From Spirochaetales bacterium (lineage in GTDB: Bacteria; Spirochaetota; Spirochaetia; SZUA-6; DRHE01): a stretch of DNA of 8,435 bases. A program made the position numbers and the translations under genes. The notes beneath the pieces are model-generated. The model worked only from the letters and a program-made list of their open reading frames with translations. It made no database searches and was not told where the DNA came from. Positions 1 to 4,734 of this stretch are shown here, piece by piece. Positions within the stretch are counted from its first letter, which is position 1. Each line of letters starts with the position of its first letter. The stretch covers positions 1 to 8,435 of the forward strand of contig JAGLQP010000073.1 in the NCBI GenBank assembly GCA_023136785.1, read 5' to 3'.

Positions 1-99
1 CCGGCGCTTCGCGCCGGCCATCCAGAGGATGCAGCGGACGTCGGTCGCCGCGAACAAGCTCGCGCCTCCCCCCACCGCTGATCCGCGGCCCCGTTATAT
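1..99. repeat. GC-rich block of nested inverted repeats, possible attC-like recombination site
   Basis: This is a compact run of palindromes. A perfect 7-bp stem with a 3-base loop lies at 1-17 (CCGGCGC/GCGCCGG). A small hairpin CATCC/GGATG lies at about 19-31. A larger imperfect hairpin pairs GGAT-CAGCGG (27-37, with G31 bulged out) with CCGCTGATCC (75-84), and it encloses CGCGA/TCGCG (49-64). GTTATAT follows at 93-99. A folded element with an extrahelical base, ending in a GTT-type box, is the layout of integron attC sites. However, the matching upstream AAC-type box is not visible where it should be, and the window may start inside the element. The block is far more GC-rich than what follows. 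Alternatives are a terminator or REP-like element of an upstream gene. The palindromes are certain; the attC reading is weak. Confidence 0.4.
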
Positions 100-315
100 C
101 TCATCAGGAGTGAGTTCATATTCGTGGTGTGTTCGGCAATGTGAAAATCGCTCTATGAACCTTAAGCACAATCGAATGAATTATGACGTCGAATTGACAA
201 GCCAGGCAAGCTGGTATTCACATAGAGAACGAATTACTATAACGTTCAGCATGAATTGTATTCTAAAGGCGCCATACGGTTCCGTATTGACTCCTGAGAA
301 AAACGAGGTAAGCCG
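100..315 (+). promoter_or_regulatory. Leader region upstream of the flavodoxin gene
   Basis: This gene-free, AT-rich stretch has a consensus -35-like TTGACA at 194-199 and a TATAAC box at 238-243, but they are too far apart to form one promoter. TTCACA at 217-222 with TATAAC at 238-243 is a possible promoter with a short 15-base spacer. A Shine-Dalgarno GAGGT (305-309) sits 6 bases before the flavodoxin ATG. An open frame crosses this region from 29, but it has no recognisable protein character, so I do not call a gene. Confidence 0.3.
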
Positions 316-804
316 ATGAAGACGCTTATTCTTTACAGAAGCTACTATGGGAACACCAAACAGGTTGCAGAAGCTATTGCACAACAGATAAATACGTTAG
401 GCCACCAATCTTCCATTCAGGATATTAGGCTGAGGTTCCCTGACCTACAAGGTGTCGATGCGATTATAGTTGGCGCCCCTACCAGAATGGGACGTGTAAC
501 TCGAAAGGCAAAAAGCGTATTGCGACATCTTAAACGAAAAGGCCATACGGATAAGCCGGTAGCGGTATTCGACACGATAGCGATATTGCCTTCAACACCA
601 GAAGAAATGGAAAAGGTCAAGAAATGGTTTAGTCCTGGGGCAGTGGGCATTATGCAGAATGTAGCAAGGGATCAAGGATTGAATTTGTTTTCAGAAACAC
701 TGCGTTGTGAAGTGACAGGTATGAAGGGTCCTTTAGCGGAGAATGCAATTGGGAAAGCCATTGCTTTCGCGACCGCATTCATCTCTTTCGCCCAAAGAAG
801 ATGA
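316..804 (+). CDS. Flavodoxin family protein
   Basis: This 162-residue protein has the flavodoxin layout. Beta-1 is followed by the FMN-phosphate loop SYYGNT at residues 9-14, then helix KQVAEAIAQQI. Next is the second strand region with VDAIIVGAPTRMG (about residues 47-59), whose VGAPT resembles the conserved 'D-x-I-I-x-G-x-P-T' strand and loop of the family. Flavodoxins carry FMN and shuttle one or two electrons in the cytoplasm, often replacing ferredoxin. The partner enzyme cannot be told here. Length is normal for a stand-alone flavodoxin. The ATG at 316 follows GAGGT at 305-309 with good spacing. The gene is in an AT-rich tract and has no co-directional partner until 1030. A perfect 8-bp inverted repeat overlaps its stop codon. 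It could be the cargo of an integron-like cassette. Confidence 0.85.
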   Translation: MKTLILYRSYYGNTKQVAEAIAQQINTLGHQSSIQDIRLRFPDLQGVDAIIVGAPTRMGRVTRKAKSVLRHLKRKGHTDKPVAVFDTIAILPSTPEEMEKVKKWFSPGAVGIMQNVARDQGLNLFSETLRCEVTGMKGPLAENAIGKAIAFATAFISFAQRR

Positions 805-832
805 AACGCATCTGATTGGTACATTGCGTTTC
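803..832. repeat. Perfect 8-bp inverted repeat at the flavodoxin stop codon
   Basis: GAAACGCA (803-810) pairs exactly with TGCGTTTC (825-832) around a 14-base loop. The left arm starts inside the TGA stop codon. No T-run follows, so it is not a standard Rho-independent terminator. It could be a 3' mRNA-stabilising or pausing hairpin. Confidence 0.5.
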
Positions 833-968
833 CAAAACGGCAAAGGAACCATGAAAGCATTACTGAATGTGAAGATGACGAGATATAACAAGACACTGAA
901 GCTGATAATTTCTTTGTCACGATTTTTACCATTTCCGAATTGTTGTTTGTGCATGAAATCAGTAAGAT

Positions 969-991
969 ATGAAATATCGAAATATAGAAAT
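969..991. repeat. Short AT-rich near-tandem repeat upstream of the PIN-like gene
   Basis: Three near copies of an 8-base unit AT-N-GAAAT follow each other: ATGAAAT (969-975, one base short), ATCGAAAT (976-983) and ATAGAAAT (984-991). They lie about 40-60 bases before the chosen start of the PIN-like gene. The position would suit an operator or an AT-rich promoter element, but the units are short and low in complexity, so chance is possible. Confidence 0.35.
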
Positions 992-1017
992 TAATATATG
1001 CGCCAATGGCGGCAGAT

Positions 1018-1024
1018 AAAGGAG
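1018..1024 (+). promoter_or_regulatory. Ribosome binding site deciding the PIN-like gene start
   Basis: AAAGGAG lies 5 bases before the ATG at 1030. The earlier in-frame ATG at 1006 has no such site and would place this motif inside the coding region. The start at 1030 is therefore preferred. Confidence 0.75.
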
Positions 1025-1029
1025 TGCAA

Positions 1030-1614
1030 ATGGAAAAAGTGTTATTGATCGATTTCGAAAATGTTCAAAATATCAATTTAGAACAGATTGAGAAATTTGA
1101 TTACAGAATATATGTATTTATTGGTGAATCACAAAACAAGATACCGTTTGATCTGGTCAAGGCGGCACAGAAACTTGGCGGCAAACTGAAATGGATTAAA
1201 ATTGATGGTAATGGGGCTAACGCGCTCGATTTTCATATTGCATACTTTCTCGGAAATCAAATCGAAAAAGACCGTAATAATGAATATGTAATACTGTCGA
1301 AGGACAAAGGATTTGATCCTTTGGTGAAATTCATAACTAAAAAAAATGTGAAGTGTAGGCGGATAAACAGCATTATTGAGATTGCGCCTACACGAAAGAG
1401 TGATAGCCATAATGAAGAATACAGAAAAGTACTGGAAAATTTGAAGAAAATAGACAAGGCTAAGAAACCTCGGAGGAGGAATACTCTGAAACAGCATGTC
1501 AAATCGCTTTTAGGAAAGACTCTAACAGATGAAATATGTAATGAAATAATAGATCAGCTTTTCATTGAAGGGATAGTATCTGAAGAAAATGGCAAATTAA
1601 TATATGAATTGTAG
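1030..1614 (+). CDS. PIN-like (NYN-type) domain protein, putative RNase
   Basis: This 194-residue protein opens with LIDFENVQ (residues 6-13), the first acidic motif of PIN/NYN nuclease folds. It continues with GNGANALDFHIAYFLG (about 60-75, D67) and ILSKDKGFDPL (88-98, D92 and D96). These spaced aspartates are the expected metal-binding set of this fold, whose members cleave or process RNA. After a lysine/arginine-rich linker (about 139-150) there is a C-terminal alpha/beta segment (about 151-194) that looks like a small winged-helix-type nucleic-acid-binding module. The ATG at 1030 is chosen for its AAAGGAG site; starting at 1006 would add 8 residues. Its TAG stop is only 2 bases from a palindromic, attC-like element, which is typical packing for a cassette gene. 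No antitoxin gene is adjacent, so a VapC-like toxin role is not supported. RNase activity is inferred from the fold. Confidence 0.8.
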   Translation: MEKVLLIDFENVQNINLEQIEKFDYRIYVFIGESQNKIPFDLVKAAQKLGGKLKWIKIDGNGANALDFHIAYFLGNQIEKDRNNEYVILSKDKGFDPLVKFITKKNVKCRRINSIIEIAPTRKSDSHNEEYRKVLENLKKIDKAKKPRRRNTLKQHVKSLLGKTLTDEICNEIIDQLFIEGIVSEENGKLIYEL

Positions 1615-1616
1615 CA

Positions 1617-1693
1617 ACATAACCTGTCTCTCGAGCAGACCGCAAAGAATGTTCCGGCAGGGTTTGCGTGGCCGCTGTAGCTTTTCGTTATGC
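1617..1693 (+). repeat. attC-like imperfect palindrome after the PIN-like gene
   Basis: ACATAAC (1617-1623) and GTTATGC (1687-1693) form an outer pair with a perfect 6-bp complement (CATAAC/GTTATG) and resemble integron R'' and R' boxes. Inside, AGC-A-GACC (about 1635-1642) pairs imperfectly with GGCCGCT (about 1670-1676), leaving a bulged base. GCAAA (1642-1646) pairs with TTTGC (1663-1667) around a loop. The size (77 bases), the immediate position behind a stop codon and the AAC/GTT ends match attC sites. The inner pairing is poorer than in well-conserved sites, and no second perfect copy is visible in the window. It could instead be an unusual transcription-termination hairpin. Confidence 0.4.
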
Positions 1694-1919
1694 GTAATGA
1701 CTTGAAACGCCTTAAACGATAATCAAGCTGTCGATTTAACTCCAGTTTAGCCGCAGAGCTATATATCGAAGCACTCTTTCCTGCTTCTGAATGCTGGCTT
1801 TTCGATTTGGACTCACAGTGGCTGCAAGCTCACTTTCCACGCTCACCTTGGTACCTATTATCTACAGAAAGGGAATCAAAGGCGTCAGCTTGCGAAAAAA
1901 TTCACCAGAATGAGCAAGA

Positions 1920-1950
1920 TTGACCCAAGAAGATTTTTATGTAATACTAT
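1920..1950 (+). promoter_or_regulatory. Possible sigma70-type promoter for the methyltransferase gene
   Basis: A -35-like TTGACC (5 of 6 matches, 1920-1925) is followed by overlapping -10 candidates TAATAC (1942-1947, spacer 16) and TACTAT (1945-1950, spacer 19). Neither -10 is strong. It lies about 80 bases before the start at 2032, in the right orientation. Confidence 0.3.
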
Positions 1951-2014
1951 AGCTCTAAATCATTTACTCAAGGTCTGTTACACATACCATATCGAAATAA
2001 CTTAAGCAAGGATG

Positions 2015-2023
2015 AAAGGAGGG
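2015..2023 (+). promoter_or_regulatory. Strong ribosome binding site supporting a TTG start
   Basis: AAAGGAGGG is nearly a full complement of the 16S rRNA tail and lies about 8 bases before the TTG at 2032. It supports translation from this rare start codon. The next in-frame ATG (2101) would remove part of the conserved N-terminal helix region. Confidence 0.75.
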
Positions 2024-2031
2024 CCTTCAAA

Positions 2032-2919
2032 TTGAGGGTACTCTCGGAAGCGTTAGAGTTAATAAAAGCAGGTCTGGCTAAGAACCAGTATTATAAAATA
2101 ATGAACTATGTTTACAAAGAAGCGTTTTCTGACTATTACATGATTCATTTTCCTTTCTACCAGAACGATACAGACGATTTATTGCAGGGACAGAAAAACC
2201 TGACAAATGTCTGTCTTAGTCTTCTTCCTTCGTTGCATGATAAGAGGGTACTGGAAGTGGGATGTGGAAATGGCGTACAAACTCTATACATCAAAGAAAA
2301 ATATCGTCCATCTCTCATGGTTGGATTAGACATTCATGAGGAGAATATCAAGCTGGCAGAATCTTTACGTGACAACAATGGGCATCAAAATGTTGAATTC
2401 CTCGTCTCAGATGCTCAAGAAATGGCGGGAGTTGAAAGCAGTTCTTTTGACATTATTGTCAACATAGAAAGTGCGATGCATTATCCTGAAAAAGATAGAT
2501 TCTTTTCGGAGATTTTCAGGATACTGAAACCCGGTGGAAGCTATGTCATAGCAGATATCCTTTCAAAAGTAGAACATAAAAACATCTTCTTCAGATGGTT
2601 GGAGAGAAGGTTGGATCAGTCATATTGGCCTCTGGACAGTTATATCAAGGGTCTGTCAAGAGCAGGTCTGTCTATTGATATGAAGAAAGATATCACGTCG
2701 GATGTACTGAAAGGCTTTGAACTGAGTTCCAACTGGTTCGCAAACTATACGGGAAGTGGAAAGCTGCGAAAGAGTCTCATAACGTTATTCGCCAAGATCC
2801 AGATAGCCAAGCACAAGTACTACCTCAGAAACTTCAGTCGGTACTTAATCTTTGTAGGAAAAAAGAACAGCGGAAGACAAGATTCTATCAATGAGAGAAT
2901 TATTCAAATGGGATCTTGA
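2032..2919 (+). CDS. Class I SAM-dependent methyltransferase, small-molecule type
   Basis: This 295-residue protein has a Methyltransf_11/25-type Rossmann core. Motif I is VLEVGCGNG (residues 73-81). The acidic end of beta-2 is at D100 (VGLDIHEEN). The motif SDAQEM, with D127, contacts adenine in this family. FDIIVNIESAMHYP (139-152) forms beta-4, and LKPGG (165-169) is the loop before beta-5. The helical N-terminus and the NIESAMHYP segment resemble O- or C-methyltransferases acting on lipids and polyketides (EryG-like, phthiotriol methyltransferase-like). The substrate cannot be read from sequence. It should act in the cytoplasm. Translation starts at TTG behind a strong ribosome binding site. 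Its last 29 bases overlap the start of a broken CPBP reading frame, so the two were probably once co-translated. The AT-rich composition differs from the right half of the window. Confidence 0.85.
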   Translation: MRVLSEALELIKAGLAKNQYYKIMNYVYKEAFSDYYMIHFPFYQNDTDDLLQGQKNLTNVCLSLLPSLHDKRVLEVGCGNGVQTLYIKEKYRPSLMVGLDIHEENIKLAESLRDNNGHQNVEFLVSDAQEMAGVESSSFDIIVNIESAMHYPEKDRFFSEIFRILKPGGSYVIADILSKVEHKNIFFRWLERRLDQSYWPLDSYIKGLSRAGLSIDMKKDITSDVLKGFELSSNWFANYTGSGKLRKSLITLFAKIQIAKHKYYLRNFSRYLIFVGKKNSGRQDSINERIIQMGS

Positions 2920-3076
2920 ATTCCTATCTGCAGTCCTCACGGTTTCCGTTTTCACCGTTGGCTATTTTTGTTACTGGTTTCTCTCTCATTCATCAATTCT
3001 TTCTAAGAGCTGTGAGCGTAGATAGGGAAAGAGTGACGCCCAAGCAAAGATCATTCTCTTTCAGCGCTTCATCGGA
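2891..3076 (+). pseudogene. Decayed N-terminal fragment of a CPBP-family membrane protein
   Basis: An ATG at 2891, inside the end of the methyltransferase gene, opens a 44-codon frame ending in TAG at 3023-3025. Its translation contains FTVGYFCYWFLSHSS and matches the intact CPBP protein at 5945-6670 (FTSGYFLYWFIANSS). Reading through the TAG, the match continues without a gap into AKIILFQRFIGI, against TVILFQRCVGI. Over 54 aligned positions I count 24 identities. The TAG aligns with a tyrosine. After about 3076 the similarity stops, and all catalytic motifs (E..R, Y..H, H..) are missing. The simplest reading is a pseudogene with a nonsense mutation and a large deletion. A 44-residue single-span membrane peptide could still be made. 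Homology is seen directly; loss of function is inferred. Confidence 0.75.
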
Positions 3077-3192
3077 ATACGCATGATCAGGGTTGAGGTA
3101 TGTTTTTTTACATTCCTGACTGCAATTCCCTGAGTTTTCTCTCATATTTGCCGGGCTAGTTTTATGGATGGCATTATGGTTACCCTGGACAA

Positions 3193-3414
3193 ATGGAAAA
3201 GAAAATAATGTTTCTGATTCAGCCCGGGGAAATCTTGATGAAGGAATTTCTCCAACCGATGGGGATTACCCCGTATCGGCTCGCAAAGGACATCAGTATG
3301 GCTCCCAGAAGAATCAATGAAATTGTTCACCGAAATCGTGCAATTATTGCCGATACCGCGCTCCGTCTTGCCCGGTACCGCGGGTACAGTCGCCCGAACT
3401 GCTGCCGCGACTGA
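3193..3414 (+). pseudogene. Truncated HigA-type antitoxin (XRE helix-turn-helix), orphan
   Basis: The 73-residue frame is a clear HigA/VapI-family start. IQPGEILMKEFLQPMGIT (about residues 9-26) is followed by a helix-turn-helix YRLAKDISMAPRRINEIVHRNRAI (about 28-51) and DTALRLARY. The family normally continues with 'FGTSPEFWLxLQ' and about 20-30 more residues. Here the frame breaks into RGYSRPNCCRD and stops. In a neighbouring frame, SPELLPRLNS appears at about 3388-3417, so a small indel near 3374-3390 destroyed the end. Such antitoxins bind the HigB RNase and repress their own operon. No HigB-like gene lies upstream or downstream. The DNA-binding half is intact and could still act as a regulator. 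An alternative start is ATG 3208; neither start has a good ribosome binding site. Confidence 0.7.
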
Positions 3415-3508
3415 ACTCTGCTTTGTGTTTCATTTGTCGGGCAATCTTTAACCTGTCAATAAAATGGGCTACCCTGTTCCATTATCCCCCGGGACGAACG
3501 GTTTTTTC

Positions 3509-3537
3509 TTGACCACCTGACGATTTCTGATTTCAAT
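3509..3537 (+). promoter_or_regulatory. Possible sigma70 promoter for the SDR gene
   Basis: TTGACC (5/6, 3509-3514) and TTCAAT (4/6, 3532-3537) are separated by 17 bases. Transcription would start near 3544, leaving a short leader that carries the ribosome binding site. Confidence 0.4.
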
Positions 3538-3550
3538 GTAACTGATTTTT

Positions 3551-3557
3551 GGAGGTG
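3551..3557 (+). promoter_or_regulatory. Ribosome binding site deciding the SDR start
   Basis: GGAGGTG directly precedes AAA and the ATG at 3561. A TTG at 3549 is also in frame but would put this site inside the gene, so 3561 is the start. Confidence 0.85.
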
Positions 3558-3560
3558 AAA

Positions 3561-4409
3561 ATGAGCAACAGGACCGATGAATTATTTGCACTGGAAGGAA
3601 AAGTCGCCGTCATCACCGGCGGGGGCGGGGAATTGTGCGGGACCATGGCGGAAGCCCTGGCTGCCCGGGGTGTCAAGGTAGCGGTCCTTGATATCAATCG
3701 TGAGAAGGCCAAAGCCCGAGTTGCGGCGATCGGGGACGGGCAGGCCCGAGCCTTCGCCTGCAGTGTTCTGGATGAAGGGCAACTGACCGGTGTGTACGAG
3801 GAGGTTGTCCGGATTTGGGGAGTGCCGGACATCCTGATCAATGGGGCCGGCGGGAACAATCCGAAGGGGAGTACCTCGGTTGAATTCCTGGAAGCCGATC
3901 AGGTCGGAAAACCCGATGCGACCACCTTTCTCGACCTGGAGATGGATGGGTTTCGCAGCACCTTCGAGCTCAATTTTCTGGGAACCTTCCTGCCGACAAA
4001 GGTGTTCGTCCGGGGGATGGTCGAGAAAGGCTCCGGTGCAGTCCTCAACATGGCCTCTATGAGCTCGATCACCCCTCTGACCAAAGTCGGCGCCTACTCA
4101 GCCGCAAAGGCGGCTGTGGCCAACTTCACCCGCTGGCTGGCGGTGCATCTGTCCCATGCCGGGGTGCGGGTCAACGCCCTGGCACCCGGTTTTTTCATGA
4201 CCGAGCAGCTCCGTTTTCTCCATACCGACCAACAGACCGGCGAGCTGACTCCCAGAGCCAAGCAGGTGATGGCCCACACACCGTTGGCTCGCTACGGTGA
4301 CCCGAAGGACTTGATCGGCGCGGTGATCTGGCTTCTCTCTGACTCTGCCGATTTCGTTACCGGAGTGGTGCTGCCGATCGATGGGGGATTCTCCTCCTAT
4401 AGTATATGA
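3561..4409 (+). CDS. SDR oxidoreductase, D-mannonate oxidoreductase / gluconate 5-dehydrogenase type
   Basis: This 282-residue classical short-chain dehydrogenase/reductase is complete. The glycine-rich cofactor loop TGGGGELCG is at residues 19-27, the acidic residue that usually selects NAD is D44 (VLDIN), and NGAGG is at 94-98. Catalytic residues are N138 (LNFLG), S166 (NMASMSS), Y179 and K183 (YSAAK). The end is VLPIDGGFSSYSI. The extra segment at about 100-125 (NNPKGST...), PGFFMTEQ (209-216) and the terminal GGFSSYS match the SDR type of fructuronate reductase (UxuB/YjmF of Bacillus), which interconverts D-fructuronate and D-mannonate in hexuronate breakdown. Gluconate 5-dehydrogenase is the closest alternative. 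No mannonate dehydratase, KDG kinase or uronate isomerase gene is nearby, so the exact substrate is uncertain. The start follows GGAGGTG. Its stop overlaps an ATG leading into an SDR relic. Confidence 0.85.
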   Translation: MSNRTDELFALEGKVAVITGGGGELCGTMAEALAARGVKVAVLDINREKAKARVAAIGDGQARAFACSVLDEGQLTGVYEEVVRIWGVPDILINGAGGNNPKGSTSVEFLEADQVGKPDATTFLDLEMDGFRSTFELNFLGTFLPTKVFVRGMVEKGSGAVLNMASMSSITPLTKVGAYSAAKAAVANFTRWLAVHLSHAGVRVNALAPGFFMTEQLRFLHTDQQTGELTPRAKQVMAHTPLARYGDPKDLIGAVIWLLSDSADFVTGVVLPIDGGFSSYSI

Positions 4410-4652
4410 GCCGCGGCCGTCCCGGCCGTCCCGGAGCGATCCGTACCCCGATGAACCTGGAGAAACTCACCACACCGGAATCCTGCGAGGCCCTCCTGTC
4501 CCTGATTCCCTGCAAGCGCATCGGAGAAGCGGAGGACGTGGGCAGGGCTGCGGTCTGGCTGACCTCGGATGACTCGGACTACGTGCATGGGGGGGGTATT
4601 GTACATCGCCGGAGAGATGGTGCTGTACCCGGAGTTCGCCAGCGAGGGGTAG
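4406..4652 (+). pseudogene. C-terminal relic of a second SDR (glucose 1-dehydrogenase-like), frameshifted
   Basis: From about 4430 the translation reads PGAIRTPMN and later RIGEAEDVGRAAVWLTSDDSDYV, the C-terminal third of a classical SDR. At a run of eight G (about 4589-4596) the frame shifts. With one G fewer it would read on as GGVLYIAGEMVLYPEFASEG and end at TAG 4650-4652, which matches the 'LYPGF' ending of glucose-1-dehydrogenase-like SDRs. The cofactor-binding and catalytic two-thirds are absent. A perfect 9-bp tandem duplication (CCGTCCCGG, 4417-4425 and 4426-4434) marks the deletion junction next to the intact SDR. The frameshift could be a sequencing slip, but the missing N-terminus makes it a relic either way. 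It differs from the intact SDR upstream in its ending and in the PGAIRTPMN segment, so it is not a simple duplication of it. Confidence 0.8.
4417..4434. repeat. Perfect 9-bp tandem duplication at the SDR relic junction
   Basis: CCGTCCCGG occurs twice back to back (4417-4425, 4426-4434). It sits exactly between the stop of the intact SDR and the point where homology to an SDR C-terminus begins, consistent with a rearrangement scar. Confidence 0.75.
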
Positions 4653-4677
4653 GTTTGGCAGCCGATTTGATATCGTG

Positions 4678-4705
4678 TTGACATTACCCGGTGAACCCAG
4701 ATAAT
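4678..4705 (+). promoter_or_regulatory. Near-consensus sigma70 promoter for the DUF362/CPBP operon
   Basis: TTGACA (6/6, 4678-4683) and GATAAT (5/6, 4700-4705) are separated by 16 bases. Transcription would start near 4712, giving a leader of about 22 bases before the ATG at 4735. It is the best promoter match in the window. It lies just after the SDR relic, so the operon downstream is likely expressed independently of the SDR gene. Confidence 0.65.
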
Positions 4706-4734
4706 GAGCGTACACATCGTGTTTGCTGCAAACT

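Larger units (their letters stand above)
1694..2031. other. Gene-free stretch between the PIN-like and methyltransferase genes
   Basis: I find no convincing coding frame, RNA gene or long repeat in these 338 bases. The only items I can point to are a small palindrome AACT-cc-AGTT at about 1738-1747, a possible promoter at 1920-1950, and a strong ribosome binding site near the right end. It may be degraded cassette or coding sequence. Confidence 0.5.

Noticed and set aside
29..319. Plus-strand open frame of 96 codons before the flavodoxin
   Set aside because: It runs through the palindromic block and a promoter-like leader, has no recognisable domain, and overlaps the flavodoxin start.
883..950. 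Second attC-like element after the flavodoxin, starting with ATATAAC
   Set aside because: ATATAAC is the exact complement of GTTATAT at 93-99, but no matching GTT box or inner stem lies at a suitable distance downstream.
3023..3025. In-frame TAG in the CPBP fragment as a pyrrolysine or other recoded codon
   Set aside because: Homology ends about 17 codons later and all catalytic motifs are missing, so decay explains the TAG better than recoding.
3488..3508. Rho-independent terminator before the SDR gene (CCG/CGG followed by six T)
   Set aside because: The stem has only three pairs around a 7-base loop; too weak to call.
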